From positions 74,888,868 to 74,952,867 of the forward strand of contig OY282607.1 of the NCBI GenBank assembly GCA_958298945.1: a stretch of 64,000 nucleotides of DNA, written 5' to 3'. The position numbers and the translations under genes were made by a program. Positions 1 through 12,345 of this stretch are shown here, piece after piece. The notes under the pieces are model-generated. The model did no database searches. It was not told the DNA's origin and worked only from the letters and a program-made list of their open reading frames with translations. Every line of letters begins with the position of its first letter. Position 1 is the first letter of the stretch. The stretch is from Atherix ibis (lineage: Eukaryota; Arthropoda; Insecta; Diptera; Athericidae).

Positions 1-441
1 TTTGGTCAAGTAAAATCTTTCGTACATCAATTTAATAATTTATTAAAATATTCTCGTGAAATATAAACACTTATGCGTAGCATAAACTTATGTAATTCCA
101 ATATTTTTACTTTCTCCACTTTTGTTTGGTAAGAGGAAAAATGTAAGCAGACGATAATAATTTCCCATTCAATTTTATGTTCCTAAATATATACCTATTA
201 ACAAACGAGTATATGTATGCGCGTATATTGATACACTCATATATATGCATAGTATATAGTATTATAAATAATATTTACTTTTCATTAAAAAAAATGAAGA
301 AATTGTGTTAAATAATGTTAAAAATTTATTGTACTTGTACGCGTATGTACATACATTGTATAAAAAGTAAGCTAAATTTTTTTTAAACAATCAGCAAATT
401 TTCTATTTCATGTTAATCTACCTGATTATACATTTTGTAAT
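1..441. other. AT-rich intergenic DNA
   Basis: I see no gene, repeat pair or transposon end here, only AT-rich sequence with short TA-rich runs. Confidence 0.6.
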
Positions 442-1014
442 TTCGAAACTACAACCCTGTTAAGTGGCAACTGTCGAATATATATGTCATCTAGGTTTAG
501 GGTTTGCCATTTTACATTGTTTAACTACCGAACAATACATTAAAATTGTAAAAACTTACAACTTTGCTATAAAGTTGTTAGTTTATACAATTTTTAACGT
601 ATTGTGACTTTGCTATAGTTATATTTCGCACAAAATCATTTTCAGTGATTACGTTCGTTTTTCGCTCGGTGGCAAAATTGCCCTATATAGGCTCTAATAT
701 AGTGTAGGTGTCACTGGGCCAAATTTCGTTTAAAATGAAAAACTAGAGACCGTTACTGTTCTTTTTGAGAGTTACCACCTTTCGATAACCGACTTTTGTT
801 GGCCTAAACTTTATTCATTGCCTCACACGTAATTTCGAGATTTTGTGACATCCTATTTAGAATAATTCCTTTTCGAGCTGCAAGAAAGATTTTAACATAT
901 TGTTCGGTAGTTAAACAATCCATGATGTAAAATGGCAAACCCTAAACTTAACAATTTCCATCGTAAATGACTTATATATTTGACAGCTGTCAATTGACAG
1001 GGTTGTAGTTTCCA
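442..1014. repeat. Inverted pair of rosa-like transposon 5' ends
   Basis: The first roughly 100 bases (about 442-545) and the reverse complement of about 900-1014 are clearly alike: both carry ACTACAACCCTGT, then GTTTAGGGTTTGCCATTTTA, then GTTTAACTACCGAACAATA. The same left end, diverged, begins the transposase remnant at 14.24 kb, so this looks like two transposon 5' ends facing each other around a decayed 350-bp middle. I find no reading frame inside. It could be a fold-back derivative or one copy inserted into another. Confidence 0.7.
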
Positions 1015-1031
1015 AATCCCCAAACTTTAGA

Positions 1032-1130
1032 GTATTTAAAAAGCAACATCCGTCAAATAATGACCGAATTACAGCCCGAAATGTTGAAAAAATCATCATA
1101 AATTAAGCATGTCTTGATCCTTCTATGGTA
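1032..1130 (+). pseudogene. C-terminal scrap of rosa-like transposase
   Basis: Frame reading gives EYLKSNIRQIMTELQPEML followed by stops. This matches the C-terminal region of the same family as the 14.2-15.0 kb copy, where the corresponding residues read NIRQVMAE. It lies between the inverted pair to the left and a mariner tail to the right. Too short and broken to be functional. Confidence 0.6.
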
Positions 1131-1137
1131 ATTTATG

Positions 1138-1660
1138 CTTTGTGTTTGGTAAGATTGTAAGGGTATTGTGTATTTTGATATTGTCAGCAATTATCCAAAT
1201 TGAACATCGCCCTTCAAAAGGATAGACCAGAATTGGTAAACAGAAAAGGGGTAGTGTTTCATCACAACAACGCGGGACCACATGTGGCTATGATGACCCA
1301 ACACAAGCTAAATGAGTTGAATTGGGATGTTATCAAGCATCCACCGTATTCTCCAGATCTTGCTCCTTCCGATTTTCATTTATTCCGATCACTGCAAAAA
1401 ATTTTAAATGATAAAAAATTTGATACAATAGAGCAGGTAAAAACATCCCTTACTACATTTTTCGCATCAAAATCCACGGAATTTTACATTAATGGTATTA
1501 ATAAGTTGATAGAAAGATGGGAGAAGGTTATAAGAACGGATGAAAATTATATAATTGATTAAATAAATAATACAAATCTAAAAAAAAATGTTTAATTGGA
1601 TATGTAAAAAACGGTCATAACTTTTGCATTCACCCAATATTTCATGCGTAATGATAATGC
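1138..1660 (+). pseudogene. Mariner transposase, C-terminal third, decayed
   Basis: This is the C-terminal part of a mariner DDD transposase. The open part (about 1200-1562) holds the block HPPYSPDLAPSDFHLF with the third catalytic Asp, and upstream the diverged block for the second catalytic residue, HHNNAGPH. In active relatives that block is HxDNARPH, so the catalytic Asp is Asn and the Arg is Gly. Before 1200 the translation (CVW-stop-DCKGIVYF) resembles the mariner LLCVWWDWKG region but contains a stop. The N-terminal half and the left terminal repeat are missing. The 98 bases after the stop are AT-rich and probably hold the degraded right end. Inactive remnant. Confidence 0.85.
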
Positions 1661-1786
1661 TCAAGCAATATAATGAAATATCTGAATTTTGTAGTGCATT
1701 TATTTATTAATAAACTGTATTTTCTTACAATATACTCGTATAGAAAAGTATACCCAAGCTCTTATTCTTTAAAATCAGTATATTTT

Positions 1787-1833
1787 AAAAAGATATTTAT
1801 ATACAGAAATATACTGTATATAAATATCTTTTT
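1787..1833. repeat. Perfect 20-bp inverted repeat (hairpin)
   Basis: Arms 1787-1806 (AAAAAGATATTTATATACAG) and 1814-1833 are exact reverse complements around a 7-base loop. The stem can be extended outward with one indel. It stands alone in non-coding DNA and may be the remains of a small inverted-repeat element. Confidence 0.8.
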
Positions 1834-4800
1834 TAAATATAGTGATCTTAACTTTACCATATTTAATAAAAGTTCCGTAAATATATTTGAACTGTTTACA
1901 AATACATAAATACATTAATTATCATTTACGAGTATAAATTTTTATGAATGTCAAGAGACTATTGTGACATTCGTAAATAGTCTATATTTATAGCATGTAT
2001 TATCTTAGGTCAGTAATTCCAACAGGTGCGAGTATTGTCTTAGGTTGGTGGTATTACCATAGTAAAGTCAGAAATGTTATAAGTGATAAGGTATGTCAAA
2101 TATAAAAATTCACTAGTACTTAATGAAAAACAAGAAAATATACGTATTGAATATTTTTAATTAAAGCTTTACAAATTTAAATTTAATTAATTTGTAAAAC
2201 TATTAATAAAAACAATACAAAAATAAATTAATCTGAAATAAGTAGAATATTTTTTTTTAAATTTAAAAATTAAAAAGAATTAATGAAAATGCATCAATTG
2301 CCGTTAACTTGATTATCGTAAAATCATTTCAAATGTAAGTATTTATAAGTCAATACGTAATAAAATTCTAATGTTTTTAGAAAAAATTATAAGATTTTTT
2401 TCTATATCGAAATATTTGACTAGTAGGCGTATTAAATTCTTGTTCACACATGAAATATTGTTTTTTTTGTATGAATTTATATAAATTTACAACATTTAAA
2501 ATGTATTATGTGATCAGCATACACATATATTTTCATATAGAAACCAAATATATTTTTTTAACAATAAAATCAAAATGTTTGTATTAAAAAAAGCTTAATT
2601 TAACAATAAATAAAATGAAAGTAAGAAATGATAATAACGAAGTGTAAAACTGTGTAATTTGAGTTGAATTGAATTGAATTCGCTCATATTGCAACATTAA
2701 TCGAACTTTCACTAAAGCAACGCCGTTTAAGCAATTGCAATAGGATTTTTCTATGCTTTAATCGTTGAATCGATGCCATAAAAAATGTCATTAAACAATG
2801 TGCACACGTAAAATATAAGCGATTTTATTTATGTGGCTAAGCGTTGAGAAAGTTTTTAATTTTTTTTTATTTCAACTTCAGTTTTATTTATAACTTACTA
2901 TATACACATATAATATTAGAATAAATATATGTTTTGTTTTCTATTAGCAGTTAATTTATCTAAAAACGAAAAAGGCTCATTGAAATTTTACAACAGCGGT
3001 TTTTTACATATTCGTTTTTTAACAGCTTTCAGATGTATTGTAAATGGTAAATTTTTGATGTACTTCATGTGGTATGTAAAGAAATTCAAGGAAATAGTAT
3101 ATACATACTCGTATTTCTATAAATTCATTTATAAAAATAATAATAACTATTGTATATTAACCAATACAAAATAAAAATATATATTTGAAAGGATTTACTG
3201 TAAGGTAAGAAATACCTTTATAAAGTTCCGTATACAAAATGAAAAGCAATATTAATAAATATGGAGCGGCACTGATCTTTTCTAATTAACTATAGCATCT
3301 TCAATTTATTGACAGATGCTAATTTCTGTTAGTTAAAGATACTATAATTAATTTTAAATATTATTGGAGTACATTTATCACAATATATCCTATTTAATTT
3401 TATACTGTTTTAGTGGATGTTGTGCATTCTGCTTATTATTGACTATTGTTAAGGTACATTAATAATTAGAATGATTATCCCAGTGATATAAAATAATATA
3501 AAACACTTTTTGAAGACATTGTACCACATAAGTTTTTGTTCATTATAAACAATATTACCAAGCATCTGAGCGTTCTAAACAACTAAGCTAGATGTAAGTT
3601 TGGCTAGACTTACGTAGTCGTAACATTATTTTAAATAGCAGCATAATGCATAATCAAATATTTTTTTCAACAAATGTTTTATTTTTATTTTCACGAACAT
3701 AACTTGCATTATATGTAATTAGGCTATTGTATTTTATTGTTCCTTTAGGATCCAATTTACTACAAGAAAATATATGTTATATATCTTCATATTTATATGC
3801 ATATAACATCCATTTCACGCATTAAAATATTTATGAATCAATATCATCTTAATTATGTAAGGTAGAATTTTTACTAAAGCATATGTAAAAGTATATAATA
3901 ATATTAAATGGACCATTTGGTAAATAACATTATCAAGTTAAATAATCAAATAATAATATTATTATTATAATATTATTTTCAATGGCTGTGAACTAATTTA
4001 TGTATTTTATATTATCGGTATATAGATTTTTTTTTGATTAGCATTAAATTTTTTGTTTTAGTCAATAATATCTTTACTTTATTATATTAAAAAAATATTT
4101 CATTCTACAAATATACATAATAATTATATATGTATATTAGAAAAATTAAGCATAATAGAATTGTCAAAAATTTGAATAAAAATAAATATATATTAAGATT
4201 TTAAACTTAAAAGATCAATTAATTAATATAAATATTTAATGTATCATAAAGTAAAGGTAAACGTTGCCAACCAGTCCCATTTAAAAATCGTATTAAGGCT
4301 CTCAATACATTTACCAGTTTAGGTGTTTTACTGCAGTTCTCATGCGGTAATGATTATTAAGTCAATATCTGTGGATAAACCAAAAACATATTTTAATTAA
4401 AAACTTTATAATTTTTTGCGAAATATTAAAATAAAATAAAAAAATACAGGCACTCTGACACTTACGATAATAACAAATATAATAATATTTTTTCGATATG
4501 ACATTACCATAAGTTTCGAATTCAATATCATCATTTATTGTAATGCATCACTTAAATGACATTTGTAATACATATCTGTATCTTTGTATATGTATTTATA
4601 TAATTTAATTTCGGTTATTTTATATTTTTACAAAACAATGATTATTTTTCAATTATGAAATTGTGGTTTTTTTATTGATTTTAAAAGTTATTTAAAAATA
4701 TCCAGAAAATCTAAAAAATAAAAACCAAGATAAATCTGAAAATATTTTCAATTAATGAAAACTAATTGAAAGTCTCCACGTGCAGTATAGTACATAGATT

Positions 4801-5321
4801 TGTTTTGTTGAAATTACATTTAATAAAGTCAGGTTTACTCTTGTTCCAATAACTTATAAAAGAAAAAGTAAATGTATTTTTAAATTTACTTATTCTTGAA
4901 TCAAAAATGCATTTATGTGTAGACTCGTTTTTCATATCAAGAAATAAATATTTAATGTTAAACTACCAGTCAAGTTACTTTCCACTTCAGCTATACTTAT
5001 TGTCCAAACATACAATTTTCTATATATTCAAAAATATTTTTTCAACAGAATTCTATGGTCCACCTTTTGGTCTCTTTGAATATCGAAAATACCCATGAAC
5101 AACAAATTTCTATTTTCTCATCGAAAATACCATCAATTTAAAATTACTACAAATCTAATATTTTCTAATAGAATAAATTATTAATATTGATAAAAATTAT
5201 TTACAATTAATTATTTAACTAATAATATTAAACTGGTTAATATTTACTGAAGTAAAATTTATAAAAATATAAAAATGTTTTCTCTGAAAATTTCAGTTTT
5301 TGTTTTACAATGAAAAGAATA

Positions 5322-5373
5322 TCATTCACCTTCTATATCTAGTAACAAGTTCATTCACCTTCTATATCTAGTA
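5322..5373. repeat. 23-bp direct repeat pair
   Basis: The 23 bases TCATTCACCTTCTATATCTAGTA occur exactly at 5322-5344 and 5351-5373, separated by 6 bases. This is a recent local duplication in otherwise plain intergenic DNA. No function is apparent. Confidence 0.85.
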
Positions 5374-6332
5374 TTACCAACAGCATTTGGTTGCATTATG
5401 CTTCTTAAATTTGAATATTTGTATATATAAGAAGTTGTAATTAAAAAATCAAATTTATAAATTTTAAGTGTTACATGATAAATATCATATGTTTGATTTA
5501 AATTCATAGATATATACACATGTTGTTGGAATAAAAATAGTTTATTCACGAGTAATATGATTTTGTATATATTTCTTTTAAAATATGCACAAAAGAATAT
5601 TAATTTTTATTTATTTGTATACAGTATTTTTATAAGGAGAAAATTAGAAATATTTGATATACTATTAATATGTAAAATGTTATAAAAATAGAATAAATAT
5701 AATATTATTGTTATTTTTATAAACTATAAATATTTATCATAAAATAATGTAACATACAATTTTATATAAAGAACAGACTAATTGAAAAAGTACTAAAAAC
5801 TATTAATGTATGATTATTATTGATAATAATAAACATTTACGAGTATTTGTGCTCAACATTAAAGTTATTTATTATTAGAAATAAAGTACTATGAATAAAT
5901 AAATAATAAACAATTAATAAAAAAACATGAACTTGTTTGTCAAAAGTTGACATTCATTAAGTTGAAATTAGTACATTTGCATAGTCGATGAGAGAAAGTA
6001 TTAAATTCGAAATTGTACTTTCGAAATTCGTTTAAGGATATGAACTTGATGCTATTAATAGAAATATGTATAATTTATGTTATATATATATATAGAATGT
6101 TATATCTAAATATTATATCTTTATATTTTAGGCAGTTAAAATATTTCTAAATATGTTTATAATATATTTTTAAATTATTTGAATTTTTTTTAAAATTTTG
6201 ACTATCATATAAATTTGTAGCCGAAATTTGTTATACAATTTTTAATATATTATATCTAATATTCAATCATGCAGATATAAATATACATAAAATAGAATAT
6301 TTTGAATTAGATTTCTTAAATTAGACTGCATA

Positions 6333-7232
6333 TGAGGTCTGTTCAAAAAGTATCGCGAATTTTGAATTTCCGCGGGTTACGTATATTCGATTTTCGATTT
6401 TTTGTGGCGTTATATTGTTACTCATGTCTCTCACTTATGTCGACAAATGCGCCATTTTGAATATTTAGTTAATTTTTGACAGCTGCTTTACTTGCACGTG
6501 TTTTGGTTCGTCTTCGATTTTTGCCCACTCCAAAAAATGAATCAAAGAATCTGTATCAAATTTTGTGTGAAAAACAAAATTAATTGCGCGGACGCATTCC
6601 GAATGTTGACTGTGGCATATGGTGAAGCTGCCTTGGCCCGAAGCAACGTTTATCAGTGGTACAAAATGTTCTCAGAGGGCCGAGAAGATGTGAACGAGGA
6701 AAAGCGTGCCGGACGATTTCTAATTACAGTTTTCTTCGATTGCAGGAGCGTGGTGCATCATAAGTTCTTGCCATAGGGTAGAACGGTCAATAAGGAATAT
6801 TACCTGCAAGTTATGCGCAAGTTACAATCCGCCAGAAACGCCCGGATTTGTGGAAGAACAAAAATTGGCTTTTGCACCATGATAACGCCCCTGCTCACGC
6901 ATCGTTGCTTGTGCACGCATTTTTTGCCAAAAACAACACACTAATAATGCCGCAGCCACCGTATTCCCCAGATCTGGCCCCCCTGTGACTTTTTCTTATT
7001 CACGAAACTAAAGAGCCCCATGAAAGGACGACGCTACGCTACAATTGAGGAGATAAAGACGGCATCGAACGAGGAGCTGAACAAGATCACAAAAAATGAT
7101 TTTTTTGAAGTGCTTCGAGGATTGGAAAAAACGTTGGCACAAGTGTATAATATCTGGTGGCGATTACTTTGAAGGGGACAAAATAGATATTCATGAAAAA
7201 ACACAAAATTCGCGATACTTTTTAAACAGCTA
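6333..7232 (+). mobile_element. Internally deleted mariner with both terminal repeats
   Basis: Left core CTGTTCAAAAAGTATCGCGA (from 6339) and right core at 7204-7229 are inverted copies with one mismatch, defining a 0.9-kb element flanked by TA-containing sequence. Inside are the N-terminal DNA-binding part and the C-terminal catalytic part of a mariner transposase, but roughly the middle third is missing compared with the usual element of about 1.3 kb. The ends look well preserved relative to the broken gene, so it could have been mobilised in trans. Confidence 0.85.
6537..7200 (+). pseudogene. Mariner transposase with internal deletion
   Basis: From ATG 6537 the frame encodes a helix-turn-helix N-terminus (MNQRICIKFCVKN, then SNVYQWYKMFSEGREDV) to about residue 60 and then leaves the family sequence near 6715. 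The gene resumes in another frame at about 6780 (GRTVNKEYYLQVMRKL), followed by the catalytic blocks HHDNAPAHAS and PQPPYSPDLAP at about 6876-6990 and an EEIKTAS stretch after a further frameshift near 6985. The first catalytic Asp block (TGDE) is absent, removed by the deletion. The second and third Asp blocks are intact in sequence. Not functional. Confidence 0.85.
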
Positions 7233-8379
7233 ATTAGTATTGAGATAAAATTACTTTTACCTGGTATTTTCAATTTATATTCATAAGATCAAACTGAATA
7301 GCATCTTTCGCAAAAAAAAATTATTCATAAACTTTTTTTGAATTGATACAAACATACTCCGACGCAGAACTTATTTTCTAGTCTTCCTATTTCAATTTTT
7401 TTAAACTTTCTCTAAGAACTGAGCTTATTTAAGAACATTAAACAATAAACAATATATAAACGTGTATTCATATATTAAAAATTCAAACACTACAAATAAG
7501 TAAAAGTTCATCTTTCTGTAGATAAAAATAAAAATAAATAAAGATAAGTTTATTAAGTAATATGTTTTATTTTTCATATGGCAAATAGTAAATACGGTTT
7601 TATTTGTTAATGATAACTTGCTGTTTACATTTTAAAGATAAGAAATCGTGAATTCTGACAACCACTACTTTTAAGTTTTACCGTACAGTGACATGCATTT
7701 TTATTTATGCATAAGAGTGTTTATTGGAAATCATAGGAAAAATCTAAATTTTTCATTCATAATATTTATAAATGAGTCAGTAGTCCCTATTTATAAGTAT
7801 ATAAAATGAAATATAAGCCAATAAGTTTAATCTATTCTCACTTTAAATGGCGGTCAGCTCCAGTAAGGTCACTTCGACGATAAGAGCTATTGTGTATTGA
7901 TTTATTAACTATTTATTATCATAGGATTATTAGAAGATATTTTGTAGATTCAATAGGTTCTTTATATAGAATTGCTTTATTAACATTTAAACTTCCAAAA
8001 TCGCTTGAAGAAATTTTATGAGTCACTGTCTCTACACGTGAGAAATTTTACAAAATTTAATTATATGTTTTCTTTTAAATCGAGTTGGTATTTTAGAGCA
8101 TTTTAAAAATAATCAATTTTCTCATAATTGCTTCTCTTTCTTTTTGTCTCTATTAGATAGGTATTGATTTGGGATTTCTCAGCAGCTAAATAAAAATTTA
8201 TTTACACATAAAATTTATAAATAGCACCTTTTTTATAATTAATAAAAGAAATTTTTATAATTAACCAAAAAGTTACTTATAAAAATGTAAATAATTATTA
8301 AAATTTAAAAAGTGATAAATTTTCCTAATATTGTATTTATACAGAGTTATCCATAACGTATTAAAATTATAAAAAGTCC
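7233..8379. other. AT-rich intergenic DNA
   Basis: No gene or recognisable transposon. Short open frames only. Confidence 0.55.
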
Positions 8380-8935
8380 TTCAAATGTGGTGATTCTGCC
8401 GTAGCCATGTTTTGCGTTTTAAGGAGGCTCATTGCTCACTCGATAGATACACATACGTTAATAAGAGAAATTGTCGTGACTGTCTGGTGTATTTTAGTCT
8501 GAAGATTTCATTGGTCTGTATTTCTTTCCAAATTAAGAAGGAGAGACCTTTACCGACAATTCTGAGCGCTATGGCAATATGATAACCGACTGTTTTGGAC
8601 TGAACTCCAAAATTTTAATATGGCGCCACAAGCCAAACAGCACGAAAAATTTGGACTTTATTGTGCGAAGATTTGCCAGAAGGCGTAGTTTTTCGAGATT
8701 ATTTTTTCCGTCACTTGATGGGTGTATCAACCCATGCTCACAATGTGCAAAAAAGTGTTAAAAAATTACCACAGAATAATTTGGTCCTGCAAGCAGTTTC
8801 GTTGTGGTCGTTTGCATTATGTTATATTCCATGCACAATGTCTACGCAATATCATGAAATAAATCTTCGAAATCTAAAGATTATAATCGTGTTTTATATA
8901 TATTTTTCTTTCCAAAGTACAAATTAGATAACACT
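8380..8935 (+). pseudogene. Rosa-like transposase remnant
   Basis: Translated pieces match the family of the 14.2-15.0 kb copy: NSERYGNMITDCFGLNSKIL followed by NSTKNLDFIVRRFARRRSFSRL, corresponding to the usual N-x-ERY-x-x-MITDFF block and the region after FQQDGA. The FQQDGA block itself has been lost and several stops and shifts are present. The right end (CCAAAGTACAAATTAGATAAC) parallels the CAAAGCATAAATTGGATAAC end of the other copies. Confidence 0.65.
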
Positions 8936-10039
8936 AGAATATATTGTATTTAATTGATTGCATTGGTAATAATGCATTATGAAATAAAATATTTATACTA
9001 TTGTAGCTAAGAGAAGAAAATGTTGATATATAAAAGTTGTAAATTATGTATTCATAATAGTACAAAAAAATATGGAAATTTGCAGTAAAAATACAATTCT
9101 AACTATGTTACATCGCCTGTATTATTTGTAAAATGACATTCTTACAGAGAGTAGAGTTCAATATTTTTCAAGCAAAATAAATTCAAATTCAACTATATAT
9201 TGTAAATAAAATTATAATATTACTCAATGAATTAATAACAATGGTATTAACAAGAGTGATTGTTATAATAGAGCTGGAAAATCGATAGTACAGTACATTT
9301 CTTTCAAATTAGAATTGAGTGATAATCAATTCATTCATCAGTGTTCAGTTCATTAATGTTCTGTTAGAATACAAATTTTATATCATACTGTAAGACCACT
9401 TTCTAAGAAGTTTATGTCCACAGCAAATTTGGACGTTCTTAGAAAAATTATTTATTCTCCCCTTTTTCCAAGTGACAAAGCTTTTTCAATAACAAATAAT
9501 TCGAAGAATTGTTTTCCGCATTTTAGCCCCGTCAATATGTCGTTTTTCATCTGACCGACTGGTCGATCTACAATATAATACAAGTATTGGCAGATTAAAA
9601 TTAAAATTTTGACTCATTGGGGGATAGACATTTTCACATGCTAATTTAATGTTAATGCCCGATAGTTTCGAATTCGATAAAATAACTAACAATTCCGGTT
9701 TTTTATAATACTTTTTTTTATATTTATATAAGTTATATAATTTTTTTTTAATGAATGTTGTCCAATTTTAAATGATTATATTTATAGAAAACACTGATAA
9801 GTTCATTGTTTAAACTTGTAAAAACCATACTATTTTATTTATTGATGAAGAAAGTATGCTAATTTTAATGTTATTGTAATAAATTATACTTACGCTAAAA
9901 AAGTTTTAAATTAATAATATGATAAATACACAAATAATTATTTATTTTTTTTAACTAAGGTGAGCTATTCCACACTTTTATTTTTAAAATATTTTATTTA
10001 TAAATTCTCCTTTTTATTTTGACTATTTTATATACAAAC
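8936..10039. other. Intergenic DNA, no clear content
   Basis: AT-rich, no supported gene. About 9400-9690 is slightly more GC-rich with a 68-codon open frame on the minus strand, but I recognise no domain, splice pattern or codon signature. Confidence 0.5.
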
Positions 10040-10440
10040 AAGAGCTTTCATGTAGCCTCACCAAAATAAGTCCAACACCATTAAATGGTACCATCTTGGA
10101 GAACAATTGTCAATCACTCCTTCAAACCAAAATGCATATCAGATAATAACTTTTCGCTGATACAATGGCTTTTCCATAGTTTCTTTTAGCGTTTCAGAGC
10201 CCCATAAACCGAAATTTTGCTTATTAACGTATCTACCAAGCGAGAAATGAGCCTCCATAATTTCCTCGTAATGCGCAAAACGTGACTACTGCAGAAATAC
10301 CACGTTTGTAAAAAGTTTTTAAAATTTTAACGCATTATTTGGTGGTTAAGCAATCTATAGTTTGAAATGGTAAACCTTAAGAAAATTAATTGCCAAATTG
10401 AAATGTATATTATTTTTCTATATTCGACCACAGTCGCTTA
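10040..10440 (-). pseudogene. Rosa-like transposase remnant, minus strand
   Basis: Read on the minus strand, the sequence starts with the family's left-end motif (AAGGTTTACCATTTCAAACT, then ACCACCAAATAATGCGTTAAA) and continues into a decayed coding part reading AEKPLYQRKVII-stop-YAFWFEGVIDN. That matches the Pro-x-His-x-Pro-Gln-x-Val-Thr-Val-Trp region ahead of GGVIGPYFF in relatives. Only the 5' half remains. Confidence 0.6.
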
Positions 10441-11639
10441 TATACATTCAACAAAACTGTATTTCGATTGTTATTAATTAAATGTTTAAACCAAAAGCAT
10501 TTAATAGGAATTTATTATTTGAGAAGAAATTTTCTGAAAATTAATGACGAATACATCTTATGAAAAAATTCTCTAAAAATAATTTGAAAAGTCACATATA
10601 GCATATTTTTTCTGGAATATACTAAAACGTATTAACATTTAGAATAAACATTGAATTTTTTAGAAAATAATCAATGCGAAAATGTATGAGAGCTCCATTC
10701 TATACTATAAACATCTCTTAATTAACGTATGATCATTAATAATACGAATGTGATAAAAATATGGTAAATGCCCACCCCTTATGTCTTGTTCAAACATGTA
10801 AGTTTCTGAATAATTTGGAAAGTAAAATTTCTATTGAAACACATATTTTCCTTATTAATTCTGTTTATTCTCAGTGAATATTGTTTATTTATTCATAAAT
10901 TTATATTCGTATCTAATATAATTTAAGGATAACATTATTTGTGATCAATTAGCATTTAATACGAAATGCAAAAGTATCATTTCAGTGTTCAGAATGTTTT
11001 CTATCATTTCTTCATCAGTTATACAATACATACATACGTAATTTCTACTTGATCATCTTATAAAAAATACCCAAGCTATCATATGAAATATTTAAAATAT
11101 GCATTTCTTAATAAAATTCTTGAGCGTGCATAATATAATATAATACGTTAAAAAATTATTGGTAATAGTAAAATAAACAATTTTTAAATAATAGTGTTAC
11201 TATGTATAATTAATGAGTTTAATTATTTGTTCAAAAAATATTTTTTTAATAGGATTTTTTTTTAAAAAAAACTCTTAATTAAAAATAATATGCAATTTTT
11301 TTATAGAATATGATTACTTTTAAAATGGAAAAATGATAATTAATTTCATATATAATAATTCATTCATTCATATTTAATTTTGTAATATATAATATGACAC
11401 CATAATCTGTTATTATAATATATCATTTGTTTTTAAAAATATAATTTTTAGAATATTTAATCCATTTTACACATAAAGTGCTATTTCACGAAGGTAATAA
11501 AACAAATTTAAGATTTTTCGCAGATAAGATGTTTTCTTATGGTTTTTTTCTATAAACAATTTTTTATTAAAATTTTAGGTTGAAAGCTATTTTGAACCGT
11601 TTAAAATTTTTTTTTTCTGATGTAACTTATGTAAAGGTT
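10441..11639. other. AT-rich intergenic DNA
   Basis: Nothing recognisable. Homopolymer A/T runs and microsatellite-like TA stretches. Confidence 0.55.
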
Positions 11640-12345
11640 TATCCATTTTATGTTTCGAAAACTTTTGACAAGGTAAGATCTGTAATTTGACAATACTTCC
11701 GAACAAACATTAAAATTATAAAAAAAATATCTACAAAAATGATGATTACTCGTTGCCACGTTTTGTGCTTTTTTGAACAAAATTTTATTAAGTGATGAGT
11801 CTTATTTCCCTCTCGTGTATACGTCACTAAGCAACACTGCCGTATATGGAGTTATACGTAAGTGATTGTGGAGAAGCCATTGTATCCGCGAAAAGTGACT
11901 GTCTGGTATGCACCTTTGGTCCGAAGGATCATTGCCCCGTATTTCTTTGGAAATGAGGAATAAGAAAGAGTTAGTGTCAATTATAATCTTTAAAGCCCAC
12001 ATGATAACTAACCTAAACTTTAGTCCCACATTTGGACTAAACTTCAAGATTTAGTCTGAACCATATGTGGTTTCAACAAAACAATGCAATAAGCCACAAA
12101 AGACGACAAAGTTTGTTTTTATTGCGCGAAACGTTCCCATAACGCGTAATTTCTCTCCAAGATTGTCCGATTTAAGTTCGAAAGAGTTTTTTTGTAAGGC
12201 TATGCGAAAGACTACGTTTATGCAGATAATCCCCAAATTGTGGCAATATCCCAAGTAATGTAATGGAATAAAGATTGCTTTAAAATCTGAATTTTAACTT
12301 TTATTAAGTTTTACTTTCTGAAGCTCAAATTGGATAATCCTATAC
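11640..12345 (+). pseudogene. Rosa-like transposase remnant
   Basis: Starts with a diverged left end (GACAATACTTCCGAACAAACATTAAAATTATAA). The coding remnant includes a block reading MWFQQNNAISHKRRQSLFLL (about 12065-12124), the family's FQQDGATCHT region with the catalytic Asp replaced by Asn, and continues RETFP before frameshifts. Further upstream the reading EKPLYPRKVTVWYAPLVRRI matches the same relatives. The right end, GAAGCTCAAATTGGATAATC, is near 12340. Dead copy. Confidence 0.7.

Larger units (their letters stand above)
1661..6332. other. Long AT-rich gene-free stretch
   Basis: No coding region could be supported. Open frames here are short, rich in Tyr/Phe/Ile/Lys as expected from AT-rich noise, and resemble nothing I know. 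Two small structures inside it are listed separately: a 20-bp perfect hairpin at 1787-1833 and a 23-bp direct duplication at 5322-5373. Confidence 0.6.

Noticed and set aside
9486..9692. Minus-strand 68-codon open frame in a slightly GC-richer patch
   Set aside because: No start context, splice partner, domain or repeat supports it, and both strands are equally plain.
12051..12258. Overlapping open frames on both strands
   Set aside because: They are shadows of the decayed rosa-like transposase, which reads FQQNNA in a third frame.
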